Below the pieces are notes generated by a model that did not search any database, had not been told where the DNA came from, and worked only from the letters and a program-made list of their open reading frames with translations. The position numbers and the translations under genes were made by a program. From positions 1 to 22,543 of the forward strand of contig JAJZGH010000046.1 in the NCBI GenBank assembly GCA_021798635.1: a DNA stretch of 22,543 nt. Reading direction: 5' to 3'. Of this stretch, positions 1 to 7,829 are shown piece after piece (positions within the stretch are counted from its first letter, which is position 1; the number at the start of each line of letters is the position of its first letter). This DNA is from Planctomycetota bacterium. Lineage in GTDB: Bacteria > Planctomycetota > Phycisphaerae > WQYP01.

Positions 1-152
1 GCCTTGGAAAACCTTAAAAATTGAACCGATAGGCGACTGAGCCGCAGTGGCCCAAAGTATTTTCGCAAAATAAAAAGACTTTTACTGGCAATGGGAGTTT
101 TCGAACAGGACTTAGCCTTAGCGGTCCAATCGCGATGAAAGGCTCTCCTGCG
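1..152. other. Left edge, no gene recognised
   Basis: This is sequence downstream of the minus-strand epimerase, which stops at 153. Short open frames cross it but encode nothing recognisable. I see no hairpin followed by a T-run that would make a clear terminator for the epimerase. Confidence 0.5.
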
Positions 153-1136
153 CTATTTGGCCGTAGCAAGCCTGCCTCTCCGATCAGCAATGACATCGGC
201 AATCATGGTGTTGAGATCCGACTGAGGAGAAAATCCTGTCGCAGTTCTCAGCTTTCCGGTATCCGGAACGCGCCGGGGCATATCTTGAAAATTATTATTG
301 AATACCTCGTTATATGGAATCAATTTGATACTGGACGCACTGCCCGTGATTTCCAGCACGCGCTGCGCCAACGCCAGGATACTGATTTCTTCGGTTCCGC
401 CAATATTATAAACGTCGCCGGCAGCCTCCGGATGGTCCATCAGCAATGTGATGGCCTGGACGGCATCCAGAATGTGGGTAAATGTTCGAGTCTGCCGGCC
501 ATCGCCGTACACCGTTAGCGGTTGATTCTGCAAGGCCTGATCAACGAGGCGCGGCAACACCATGCCGTACGCAGGTGACTGGCGGGGGCCTACGGTATTA
601 AAAAATCGCCCTATCGTCACGGGGAACGCCTGTTTCTGGTGGTAGGCAAGAGCCATAAACTCATCGAGAGCTTTAGAACAGGCATAGGACCAACGACTGA
701 CGGACGTGGCCCCGAGGACACAATAATCATTTTCCTTCAGAGGGGCGTGCGTCTGCAGGCCATAAACCTCACTGGTGCTGGCCAGAAAGAGCGGTTTTTC
801 AAAATCTCGACATGCGTTAAGTACCCGCTCGGTTCCCACCACATTGGTCAGGATACTTTCCAGCGGATTATCAAGAATATATTGCACACCTACCGCCGCA
901 GCTAAATGGACAACATAATGGCAGGTCCCCACCAGGCGGGATATCACAGCTTCATCCATGATACTGCCGGGAATAAAGCGTAACTGCCGATTGGAAAAAA
1001 GATGTTCAATGTTGGCGCGCGTTCCGGTCGATTCGTTATCTAATATGTAAACAGCATGTCCGCGCTTCAGAAGGCTCTCCGCAAGATGCGATCCAATGAA
1101 TCCCGCCCCGCCGGTTATTAAAATTCTTTGCGTCAC
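153..1136 (-). CDS. NAD-dependent nucleotide-sugar epimerase/dehydratase (extended SDR)
   Basis: This is a cytoplasmic extended short-chain dehydrogenase/reductase of about 327 residues. It probably epimerises, dehydrates or decarboxylates a UDP-, GDP- or dTDP-sugar for surface polysaccharide. The N-terminal Rossmann motif TGGAGFIG is at residues 8-15, with acidic D33 at the end of strand 2 for the NAD ribose. The STSEVYG segment starts near residue 120, and the catalytic Tyr/Lys pair lies in SYACSK (Y151, K155). The C-terminal half carries YGDGRQTRTF and YNIGGTEE, typical of the sugar-binding lobe. The frame stays open to a TTG at 1169, but GTG at 1136 is preferred: GGAG lies 7 bases upstream and the protein then begins MTQRILITGG, the usual family start. 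It is divergent from the DUF6807 gene. The exact sugar cannot be read from sequence; it could be a UDP-glucose epimerase, a dTDP-glucose dehydratase-like enzyme or a UDP-glucuronate decarboxylase relative. Confidence 0.88.
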   Translation of the reverse strand: MTQRILITGGAGFIGSHLAESLLKRGHAVYILDNESTGTRANIEHLFSNRQLRFIPGSIMDEAVISRLVGTCHYVVHLAAAVGVQYILDNPLESILTNVVGTERVLNACRDFEKPLFLASTSEVYGLQTHAPLKENDYCVLGATSVSRWSYACSKALDEFMALAYHQKQAFPVTIGRFFNTVGPRQSPAYGMVLPRLVDQALQNQPLTVYGDGRQTRTFTHILDAVQAITLLMDHPEAAGDVYNIGGTEEISILALAQRVLEITGSASSIKLIPYNEVFNNNFQDMPRRVPDTGKLRTATGFSPQSDLNTMIADVIADRRGRLATAK

Positions 1137-1143
1137 AATTTTT

Positions 1144-1147
1144 CTCC
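1144..1147 (-). promoter_or_regulatory. Ribosome binding site that sets the epimerase start
   Basis: GGAG on the minus strand lies 7 bases before GTG 1136. This favours the GTG over the upstream in-frame TTG at 1169, which would add 11 residues unlike the family N-terminus. Confidence 0.6.
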
Positions 1148-1198
1148 AGATCAGATTCACACTTGCCAAAAAGCTACTATCGCATGAAAATCAAAAAA

Positions 1199-2098
1199 AT
1201 GGAACGTAACGTACAAATTGAGTCTTATCCAGACGGCTTCGAGGTTCTGATCGGCGGCAAAATCTTTACACGATTTATTGCTCGCAAGTCACTTCCCAAG
1301 CCTATTTTCTATCCCCTTTTTACGCCATCGGGAGTCGCGGTTACCCGCAGCGTACCGGAAATTGATGGCGGAGAGGCGGTCTCTGATCACCCCCACCACC
1401 GGGGTTTGTGGTGCGGCCACGGCAGCGTGAACGGCTGTGACTTCTGGGAGGAATATAAGCCCGATCACGGAAAAATCCGGACTGAATATGTCTCATATAA
1501 AGGTGATGATAAAAAGGGACATATTGATTTGACCGCGTCTTGGGAAGATGCCGACGGCCTGAACATTCTCAAGGAACGCCGTAAATGCGAGGTTTTCGGC
1601 CTTGCCGATGCCAATGTAATGGACTTCGCGATCAGTCTTACCCCCGCTGAGCATTCCGCCGTCACGTTCGGAGACACCAAAGAGGGCGGCTTGGTCGCCG
1701 TAAGGTTAGCACCGCTGATGATCGCTGAAAAGACCGGGCGCATATTCAACGGGGAAGGCCTCAGTTATTCCGCCAAAACCGCCGGCCCTGAAATAACTTG
1801 GGGGAAACGGGCGAGTTGGTGTGCCTATTGCGGCCAAGCCAGCGCCGGAAAATCGGCCACGGTGGCAATTATTCAACGTCCCGGCGGATTTCGTTTTCCG
1901 ACGTGGTGGCACGTACGGGCGTACGGTTTATTTACCGCCAATCCCTTCGGCCAATCATTTTTTGAATCCGATGTAACGCCCCCGCCGCGCGGGGATTTTA
2001 CTCTTGGCTCGGGAGAGTCGCTTACGACCTCCTATCGAATTATCGTGGCCGATGGAGATCTGACTTCCGCCCGAATTGCGGAAATTCAACAGATATGA
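1199..2098 (+). CDS. DUF6807 / PmoA-family protein
   Basis: This protein of about 299 residues belongs to the DUF6807 family, often labelled 'methane oxygenase PmoA' although it is not particulate methane monooxygenase. Visible hallmarks are DHPHHRGLW at residues 63-71 followed by GHGSVNG, the TFGDTKEGG segment in the middle, and PTWWHVRAYGLFTANPFG near the C-terminus. The His-rich first motif could bind metal or substrate, but that is inference. The family is frequent in Planctomycetota, Verrucomicrobiota and Bacteroidota, often near carbohydrate genes, and its biochemical activity is unknown to me. No signal peptide is visible. The start is uncertain: TTG 1163, ATG 1184 and ATG 1199 are in frame and none has a good Shine-Dalgarno. 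ATG 1199 matches the usual family length. It is divergent from the sugar epimerase, with which it may share a regulatory region. Confidence 0.85.
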   Translation: MERNVQIESYPDGFEVLIGGKIFTRFIARKSLPKPIFYPLFTPSGVAVTRSVPEIDGGEAVSDHPHHRGLWCGHGSVNGCDFWEEYKPDHGKIRTEYVSYKGDDKKGHIDLTASWEDADGLNILKERRKCEVFGLADANVMDFAISLTPAEHSAVTFGDTKEGGLVAVRLAPLMIAEKTGRIFNGEGLSYSAKTAGPEITWGKRASWCAYCGQASAGKSATVAIIQRPGGFRFPTWWHVRAYGLFTANPFGQSFFESDVTPPPRGDFTLGSGESLTTSYRIIVADGDLTSARIAEIQQI

Positions 2099-2144
2099 AG
2101 GACAACCGAAAGGCGATCGTGGGGGAAGTAAGTTGAGCAGTTTT

Positions 2145-2163
2145 ATTGGGAGATATTCCCAAT
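2145..2163. promoter_or_regulatory. Perfect 7-5-7 inverted repeat (operator-like palindrome)
   Basis: The arms ATTGGGA and TCCCAAT flank a 5-base centre in the 204-base gap between the DUF6807 gene and the permease. There is no T-run after it on the plus strand, so it does not look like a terminator. Its position about 140 bases before the permease start suits a regulator-binding site or an mRNA hairpin. The gap also holds the 8-base palindrome GGTATACC near 2211-2218. I could not place a convincing -35/-10 pair in the gap. Confidence 0.4.
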
Positions 2164-2302
2164 CGCCCCGCCTGGCCGCACACGCCGCGGGCTTGACGGG
2201 CGACAATATCGGTATACCATCACTTTTTAGTTCGCTGGGCAAAAGCCTGATATCGGCAGTGGTTTTCGCCGACAGCGGGAGAAATTGGCAGGCCGGAGTA
2301 TA

Positions 2303-4420
2303 ATGGATCATTCCGTTCGACATAACGAACGTCCCCGGGAATTAAAGTGGTATCATGCGTCCGCCATATTATATGGCGATTGGGGCACGAGCCGGTTTTA
2401 CGTTCTCGGTCTGGCGTTCTTTTATTCCCTGTATCAGAGCTTCTGGTATGTATTAGCTGTTGGGGTGCTGGTAGCGCTGGTGGGCGGGGCGTATATCATT
2501 ATCTGCCGCTGTTTTCCGGATGGCGGCGGTGTCTACTCTTCGGCCAAACATCTAAGCCGGCAATTGGCCGTTATTGGTGCGCTGCTGTTATGCGCTGATT
2601 ATATTGTCACGGCGGCGATGTCGGCATTTGACGGCATTCAATACATTGGCGTGCCCAATGACGGCCCTCTGGTGCCAATTTGCGGCATCGTCGCAATCAT
2701 CTTGATCGGTCTTCTTAATTACTTTGGTTTGCGGAAAGTGGGCGTTCTGGCGTTGATTGTCGCCATCGCGACTTTTGTGCTGACGTTGGTGATTACCGCT
2801 TTCAGTGTACCGCATCTGGCCGAGGGTTGGCATCGCATTATGGCCTATGGACAAATCACGGGCCATTTCACGGATAAATGGTTTGCATTTGTCAACGTCG
2901 TTCTGGCCCTGTCGGGCGTGGAGGCTGTCGCCAATATGACCGGGGTGATGGTGCGCCCGGTGAAGCAGACGGCTCGGAAGACCATCCTGCCGGTGCTGGT
3001 AGAAGTTGTGGTGCTTAATCTGATACTGGCCATCGGTATGTGTGCCTTAAGTCCCACACCCTCAAAACCGGCGGAAAGGTTTACCACCCCCGCTATTGTG
3101 CTGCATCATCAGGTGCATCAATTCAAGCGAACACATCGTGACTGGAAAAGTCATCCGCAAATGGTGACTGCGGTCACGCGGATGGATAAGAATTTCAGCC
3201 GTGAAAATGAGATACAGAACGCGGTTTTGCGGGTCATGGCCAGTGATTATGTCGGACGTCCGTTCGGCTGGATATGCGGCATCGTATTTGGATTACTGCT
3301 TATTTCCGCCGTCAACACGGCCATTGGCGCCATGATGAGTATTCAGTATACGATGTCCCGCGATAATGAATTACCGCGTTTTTTATCCCGGCTCAATGTG
3401 TTTGGCGTACCCTGGCTGGCACTGATACCGGCGGTGATTGTTCCCGTTCTGATTTTGAGTATTTTTCACGACTTAAGCACCTTGGGTGATTTGTACGCCA
3501 TTGGCGTTGTGGGTGCTATTACCATTAACCTTTCAAGTGCTGCGATAAACCGGGAACTCAAGCTGCAATCCTGGGAGCGAATTTATCTTGGGGCCGTCGG
3601 TGTGATTATGGCCGCCATCGAGATTACTCTGGCGCTGCAGAAGCATGAGGCGCTGATATTTGCCCTTAGTGTGCTGGCCAGCGGATTACTGGCGCGTTTT
3701 TATACCAAACAGTATCCGGGGTTGAGCGTGGCCGTGCGATCCCGGGTTCTTGTGGTAAGTTCCGTTCTGGCATGTGCCGTCGGCGTGGCCATGCTGAAGC
3801 TGGCCCTGCTATTTTTGCATCACCGTCCCGTTTACGCCGGGTGGTCCTTTGCGGCAGTCGCAATTTTTTTCAGCTTGGCGGTGACGGCCATCTACCAACT
3901 GCGATTGTTGGCACCGAAGATCAAGGAATCAGAGGACGCTAAGATTGAGGCGCAGACATCCCCTGAGCAACTGGCTTTTGGCACCCCCGGAAATGAATTG
4001 GAAATGTCCATGCCCAAGGTGCTCGTGGCCACGCGAGGCTCCCCTCGCCTGTTGGATTTTGCGGCACAATATGCCAAGCAATCAGGCGCGATTCTTTTTG
4101 TTATTTTCGTGCGTCAGTTGAATCTGGCATTTGCCGCCGATAGTGAAGGACCGACCCTGGAAGAAGACCCTGATGCCATCGCCACATTCCGCAAAGCGCA
4201 GGACGTCTGCACCAAGGCGGAAGTTCCACTGGTCCCGATTTATGCCGTTTCGCCGGATGTGGCTTACACCATTCTGGATTTTGCGGCCACGTATTCAGTC
4301 AATGCGCTGTTGATGGGCGTATCCCGTCGGGGCACCATGCTGCGGGCCTTGCATGGCGATACCCTAACGGCTGTCGCTGATCAACTGCCCCAGGATATTC
4401 CGTTGTTAATTCACGCATAA
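2303..4420 (+). CDS. APC-superfamily permease with C-terminal UspA domain
   Basis: This inner-membrane transporter of about 705 residues is probably an amino-acid or polyamine/cation permease of the APC superfamily. Residues 1-560 hold about twelve hydrophobic segments; GDWGTSRFYVLG and DGGGVYSSA at the N-terminus resemble the unwound TM1 and TM2-3 regions of APC carriers. A hydrophilic stretch at about 250-318, rich in His, Lys and Arg, interrupts the membrane part. Residues 568-705 form a universal stress protein (UspA) fold starting MPKVLVATRGSPRLLDFA. Its final G-x2-G-x9-G(S/T) nucleotide motif is degenerate (GVSRRGTMLRALHGDT), so ATP binding is doubtful. ATG 2303 is chosen because GGAG lies 4 bases upstream; an in-frame TTG at 2285 has no such site. 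The HAD gene follows 71 bases later. The substrate is unknown. Confidence 0.82.
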   Translation: MDHSVRHNERPRELKWYHASAILYGDWGTSRFYVLGLAFFYSLYQSFWYVLAVGVLVALVGGAYIIICRCFPDGGGVYSSAKHLSRQLAVIGALLLCADYIVTAAMSAFDGIQYIGVPNDGPLVPICGIVAIILIGLLNYFGLRKVGVLALIVAIATFVLTLVITAFSVPHLAEGWHRIMAYGQITGHFTDKWFAFVNVVLALSGVEAVANMTGVMVRPVKQTARKTILPVLVEVVVLNLILAIGMCALSPTPSKPAERFTTPAIVLHHQVHQFKRTHRDWKSHPQMVTAVTRMDKNFSRENEIQNAVLRVMASDYVGRPFGWICGIVFGLLLISAVNTAIGAMMSIQYTMSRDNELPRFLSRLNVFGVPWLALIPAVIVPVLILSIFHDLSTLGDLYAIGVVGAITINLSSAAINRELKLQSWERIYLGAVGVIMAAIEITLALQKHEALIFALSVLASGLLARFYTKQYPGLSVAVRSRVLVVSSVLACAVGVAMLKLALLFLHHRPVYAGWSFAAVAIFFSLAVTAIYQLRLLAPKIKESEDAKIEAQTSPEQLAFGTPGNELEMSMPKVLVATRGSPRLLDFAAQYAKQSGAILFVIFVRQLNLAFAADSEGPTLEEDPDAIATFRKAQDVCTKAEVPLVPIYAVSPDVAYTILDFAATYSVNALLMGVSRRGTMLRALHGDTLTAVADQLPQDIPLLIHA

Positions 4421-4434
4421 AATATTGAACCGGT

Positions 4435-4477
4435 GAACTCGGAAAACGCCGGGTTCAGAGGCTTGTTTTGTTTTTTA
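4435..4477 (+). terminator. Possible weak intrinsic terminator after the permease
   Basis: The arms GAACTCGG (4435-4442) and CCGGGTTC (4449-4456) pair over 8 bases with one G-U, around a 6-base loop. A T-rich tract begins about 7 bases later and runs to 4476. The distance between stem and T-run makes it weak, and it may only attenuate read-through into the HAD gene. Confidence 0.3.
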
Positions 4478-4491
4478 AGGCTGTATCACCC

Positions 4492-5118
4492 ATGAATGTA
4501 ACGATGAAACCCAACTGGCACACCAATCCTCAGGCAGAACTACCGGCGTATATTCGCGGGTTGATTTTTGATTGCGATGGTACTTTGGTTGACACCATGC
4601 CCATGCACTATCGGGCGTGGCAGACGGCATTGGGTGAAGCCGGGATTCCACTTGCTGAAGATGAATTTTACCGCCTTGCCGGAATGCCAACATTACAAAT
4701 CGCACAGGCCCTGGCTTTGGAACATAAATCCAGCATCTCCGGCGAGCATATAACCCATCGCAAGGAAGAAGCATACATTGAGAGTATTCCGGATATTGTC
4801 CTGATCCCTGCGGTTGTGGCCATTGCCCGGCGTGAACATGGCCGCCGGGGGCTTTCGGTAGCCAGCGGTGGAATCCATCGCATTGTGGATCATCAGTTGC
4901 GGGCCGCAGGACTGATGGAATTATTTCCGATTGTTATTTGCGCTGATGATGTCGAACATGGAAAACCGGCACCCGATTCATTTCTTGCGGCGGCTTTACG
5001 CATGGGCCTTAAGCCCGAAGAGTGCATTGTGTATGAAGACGGGGAACTGGGCTTTCAGGCGGCGGCGGCGGCCGGCATGAGCTGCGTGGATGTGCGACCA
5101 TGGTATGGAATTAAATAG
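4492..5118 (+). CDS. HAD-family hydrolase, beta-phosphoglucomutase-like
   Basis: This cytoplasmic haloacid-dehalogenase-superfamily protein of about 208 residues probably acts on a small sugar phosphate as a phosphatase or phosphomutase. Motif I is DCDGT at residues 27-31: D27 is the nucleophile and D29 the acid/base. The helical cap (subfamily I) follows at about 38-100. Motif II Ser lies in LSVASGG, motif III Lys in GKPAPDSF (K158), and motif IV acids in YEDGELGFQAA (E182, D183). The length fits the beta-phosphoglucomutase/YqaB group. ATG 4492 is preferred, with AAGG about 11 bases upstream; ATG 4504 and TTG 4468 are alternatives. It is co-directional with the permease and converges on the MFS gene with only 10 bases between stop codons. 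The substrate cannot be told from sequence. Confidence 0.85.
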   Translation: MNVTMKPNWHTNPQAELPAYIRGLIFDCDGTLVDTMPMHYRAWQTALGEAGIPLAEDEFYRLAGMPTLQIAQALALEHKSSISGEHITHRKEEAYIESIPDIVLIPAVVAIARREHGRRGLSVASGGIHRIVDHQLRAAGLMELFPIVICADDVEHGKPAPDSFLAAALRMGLKPEECIVYEDGELGFQAAAAAGMSCVDVRPWYGIK

Positions 5119-5131
5119 GCCGACAGGCTTA
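5116..5131. other. Small hairpin spanning two convergent stop codons
   Basis: TAGGCC and GGCTTA pair around a GACA loop, with one G-U. The TAG of the HAD gene and the TAA of the MFS gene (read on minus) are both inside the stem. No T-run follows on either strand, so a terminator role is unproven. Confidence 0.2.
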
Positions 5132-6706
5132 ATGCACCTCCACCGGTTTGCTGCGGTATTTGGGTATTTTCAGAAAAAATACAAAGGGAATGCAGCATAA
5201 TACCAGCACCGCCATTAGCCGGAAGTTGAACACATACGCCATGACACCGGCTTGTTGACCTAAAGATTGGTAAATCAATCCCAGTGCCTGCTTGTGGGCG
5301 GTAACCGCCGGGGCGTGCACAGCGAACATGTTCTGGATCTGATGGAGCCGGCGGTTAAACACCGGATTCAAGGGTGTGGTATGGGATACCAGCATGTTCT
5401 GGCTGCTTTGACTTTCACGACTAAGCAAAGCGGTGGTCACAGAAATTCCGAAAGCCCCGCCGATATTCCGCATTAAGTTGTAAATACTGGTAGCATTGCC
5501 CATCTGATCGTTTTGCAGGGTTCCCACCGCAGTGGTCGTCAGGGGTATAAACAACATGCTGGTGGCAAAACCATTAATAATAATAGGCCAGGTCACACTG
5601 AACTGACTGATCTGAGGATCCAGGTGTCCCAAAAGAAAGCTGGAATAGGCCAGAGCCAACAGGGCGCTGATCATCAGAAATCGGTTATCAATAAGATTGG
5701 TCAAGCGACCGATGATCAAAATGCCAATCACCGAACCCAATCCGCGCGGACTTACCGCCAAACCGCTGTCCAACGCGGAATATCCCATGATTGTCTGAAG
5801 AAAAAGCGGCAACAGGGCCGTGGTGGCATACAACACAATTCCGACAATGAATATCAGAATTGTACCGATCAGCAGATTACGGTTCTTCAAGACCCGCAAG
5901 TTTACCAGAGGGGCGTCACTGGTAAGCTCCCACGCGATAAACGCCAGAAAACCGATGATCGCAATGGCCGCCGCCCAGCGAACCCATACGGCACCGAACC
6001 AGTCCGCATCCTGCCCTTTATCCAACATGATCTGCAGCGCCGCAATCCATACCGAAAGCAGAATAAAGCCGACGGTATCAAGCCTGGTTTTTATGGCATG
6101 ACGGATATAGGGTGGATCCTCCACGTACGTTTGCACCATGAGAAATGCCACAATCGCCACGGGGATATTAATATAAAATACCCATCGCCAGGAAAATGAA
6201 TCGGTAATCCAGCCGCCGAGTGTCGGCCCGATCACCGGAGCGCAAATTACGCCAAAGGTGTAAAAAGCCATGGCTTGTCCGCGCTTTTGTACCGGGAAAC
6301 TTTCCAGCAGAATCGCCTGGGCACTGGGCTGTAAGGCCCCCCCGCCTGCCCCCTGAATAATCAGAGCAAAAATTAAAAATGGAAAATTGGGCGCTGCGCC
6401 CGCCATGACGGAGGCTACCGCAAAAATCGTAATGCACGTTAATAAAAACCGCTTGCGTCCAAACGTCCGGCTCAGCCAGCCGGCGGCGGTCAACACCACC
6501 GCGTTGGAGATCAGGTAACTGGTCAGTACCCAGGTGGCGTCATCGGGGGTAATGGACATGCTGCCGGCAATATGCGGTAATGCCACATTGGCAATAGAGG
6601 TGTCCAGCACCTCCATAAACGTGCCCAGCATCACCGAGACCGCAATCATCCACGGATTGGCCTGCGGCTTCCACAGTGCGTAATCCCGCGACAATGCCGT
6701 ACTCAC
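5129..6706 (-). CDS. DHA2-family MFS multidrug exporter (EmrB/QacA type)
   Basis: This inner-membrane H+-coupled exporter has 525 residues, the usual length for the 14-helix DHA2 drug:H+ antiporters. TM1 carries LDTSIANVALPHIAGS, the family's first-helix signature. The TM2-3 loop motif A is present as GWLSRTFGRKR. The antiporter motif C in TM5 reads VIGPTLGG followed by WITD. The remaining helices are visible as hydrophobic blocks to about residue 515. The start is GTG 6706 with GGGAG 7 bases upstream. It is the last gene of a minus-strand operon, 30 bases after the acyl carrier protein gene, so it may export a lipid or fatty-acyl product of the fabZ/acp pair. That link is inferred from position only; a general drug or solvent exporter is equally possible. 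No dedicated HlyD/EmrA adaptor is next to it. Confidence 0.92.
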   Translation of the reverse strand: MSTALSRDYALWKPQANPWMIAVSVMLGTFMEVLDTSIANVALPHIAGSMSITPDDATWVLTSYLISNAVVLTAAGWLSRTFGRKRFLLTCITIFAVASVMAGAAPNFPFLIFALIIQGAGGGALQPSAQAILLESFPVQKRGQAMAFYTFGVICAPVIGPTLGGWITDSFSWRWVFYINIPVAIVAFLMVQTYVEDPPYIRHAIKTRLDTVGFILLSVWIAALQIMLDKGQDADWFGAVWVRWAAAIAIIGFLAFIAWELTSDAPLVNLRVLKNRNLLIGTILIFIVGIVLYATTALLPLFLQTIMGYSALDSGLAVSPRGLGSVIGILIIGRLTNLIDNRFLMISALLALAYSSFLLGHLDPQISQFSVTWPIIINGFATSMLFIPLTTTAVGTLQNDQMGNATSIYNLMRNIGGAFGISVTTALLSRESQSSQNMLVSHTTPLNPVFNRRLHQIQNMFAVHAPAVTAHKQALGLIYQSLGQQAGVMAYVFNFRLMAVLVLCCIPFVFFLKIPKYRSKPVEVH

Positions 6707-6736
6707 AGAAGCGCTCCCACAATTTCTTCTGCCTTT

Positions 6737-7141
6737 TTAAGCCGGGGTGGCGGACAGTTTGTACATGACAAAACGCACCATCGTGTTGACCGTAAATACG
6801 TCACGGAATTTACTGATATCCGGATCCTGTTCAAACGCAGCCATATCCGCTACGGCAAATGGCATGCGCTTTTTAAGCTCGGCAATGCCACCGGCCGTCA
6901 GTTTCCCGTTACTGACTAATTCGGGGTTCGTCAGGAACGACTCAATACTCATATCGCCGGGCTGAATTTTGATTCCGAATGTCTTTTCCAACTGGAACTG
7001 AATGTCCAGATAATCAATGGATTCCGCACCGAGATCCTGCGTGAGTTTGGATTCAGGTTGAACGTCTTCGCTGTCCACCGCCAGTGCGGAAGTCAACACA
7101 TCACGGACTTTGGCAAAAACTTCTTCTTCGGTCATCGGCAT
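6737..7141 (-). CDS. Acyl carrier protein with internal insertion
   Basis: This is a 134-residue carrier protein; typical ACPs have about 75-90. The phosphopantetheine site is Ser41 in DLGAESIDYLDI. Helices 1 and 2 look ordinary (EEEVFAKVRDVL; QFQLEKTFGIKI). The segment FTVNTMVRFVMYKL at about 116-129 resembles the last ACP helix (compare TVGDVVDYI in standard ACPs). Residues of about 64-112 therefore form an insertion between helix 2 and the last helix; it includes GGIAELKKRMPF and EQDPDISKFRDV. I associate such long ACPs with Planctomycetota. ATG 7141 has GGGAG 6 bases upstream; a second ATG lies two codons later. It sits 123 bases after the dehydratase gene and 30 bases before the exporter. 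It presumably carries the acyl chain on which the dehydratase acts. Confidence 0.9.
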   Translation of the reverse strand: MPMTEEEVFAKVRDVLTSALAVDSEDVQPESKLTQDLGAESIDYLDIQFQLEKTFGIKIQPGDMSIESFLTNPELVSNGKLTAGGIAELKKRMPFAVADMAAFEQDPDISKFRDVFTVNTMVRFVMYKLSATPA

Positions 7142-7226
7142 GTAATACTCCCGTTATCCTTTGCAGGAAACACGTAAGAAACTAAAATCACGACCCAGCC
7201 ATCCCCGGCGATAAAAGTCGCACCAT

Positions 7227-7250
7227 TGCCGCCGGCACGCGCCGGCGGCA
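7227..7250. other. Strong GC-rich hairpin between fabZ-like and acp genes
   Basis: A perfect 10-bp stem (TGCCGCCGGC with GCCGGCGGCA) closes a 4-base ACGC loop. On the transcribed minus strand it starts 14 bases after the dehydratase stop. No T-run follows directly, so it could be an mRNA-stabilising or attenuating element, or a mobile short palindrome. Terminator function is not clearly supported. Confidence 0.5.
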
Positions 7251-7264
7251 GGTTCAGAGCTCTG

Positions 7265-7744
7265 TTATGCGACGACGGCCCGCTGAAGCTGATGCCATTG
7301 CCGCCGCAATTGTTCTATCATAACATCATCCAGGCCGGCAAGGCTGGAATCCGTATCTTTAAGACTTTTATGTACCAATTCAACACGCCCCTGAATTGCT
7401 GTAGCCTCCCCTACGGTACCCCGAATTTTAAACTCACTGCTATGCGATTCCATTCGAATGGCTTGTGCATGGACGCGCAAGGCATTGCCCGGAGCTACAA
7501 ATGAGCCATACCGGATGCCCCGGGCTTCCCGTAGCACCACCAGGCTGTGGTGAAACCCTTGGCATTCGCGCACCAGCCACGCCGCAGCCTGCACGGCCGC
7601 TTCCAGCATCATCACGCCCGGCAGCACTGGAAAATCCGGAAAATGGTCGGCGAGGTATTCCTCCGCGAGGCTCACCTGCTTGATCATGGTAATGGCCTTA
7701 CCGGACTCCAGAGTTACCAGCGCATCGACAAGGGAAAACTTCAA
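7265..7744 (-). CDS. 3-hydroxyacyl-ACP dehydratase, FabZ-like hotdog protein
   Basis: This cytoplasmic 159-residue hotdog-fold protein probably dehydrates 3-hydroxyacyl-ACP. The active-site His is H34 in LADHFPDFPVLPGVMMLEA and the catalytic acid is E48; compare HFPGHPIMPG and the following Glu in FabZ. The N-terminus MKFSLVDALVTLESGKAIT and the SLAEEYLADHFP segment match the planctomycetal version of the family as I know it. The start is TTG 7744: AAGGTG lies 7 bases upstream, and the N-terminus begins exactly where the family does. The C-terminal tail of about 20 residues (MIEQLRRQWHQLQ) is helical and Gln/Arg-rich. It is the first gene of an operon with the acyl carrier protein and the MFS exporter. 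No ketosynthase or ketoreductase is adjacent, so it may serve housekeeping or a specialised lipid. Confidence 0.88.
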   Translation of the reverse strand: MKFSLVDALVTLESGKAITMIKQVSLAEEYLADHFPDFPVLPGVMMLEAAVQAAAWLVRECQGFHHSLVVLREARGIRYGSFVAPGNALRVHAQAIRMESHSSEFKIRGTVGEATAIQGRVELVHKSLKDTDSSLAGLDDVMIEQLRRQWHQLQRAVVA

Positions 7745-7829
7745 CTCAGAACACCTTGTTCAGGCGGCCTTTCAGCCCATAACCCACCGGGAGCAGCACA
7801 CGCGTTCCAACTTCCGACAGCATGATGCA

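Noticed and set aside
2076..2303. 75-residue open frame filling the gap before the permease
   Set aside because: It overlaps the DUF6807 stop, has no Shine-Dalgarno, and resembles nothing; the region carries a palindrome instead.
5513..6199. 228-residue open frame on the plus strand
   Set aside because: It is antisense to the MFS gene; its Gln/Arg/His-rich, hydrophilic content is what the reverse of a membrane protein gives.
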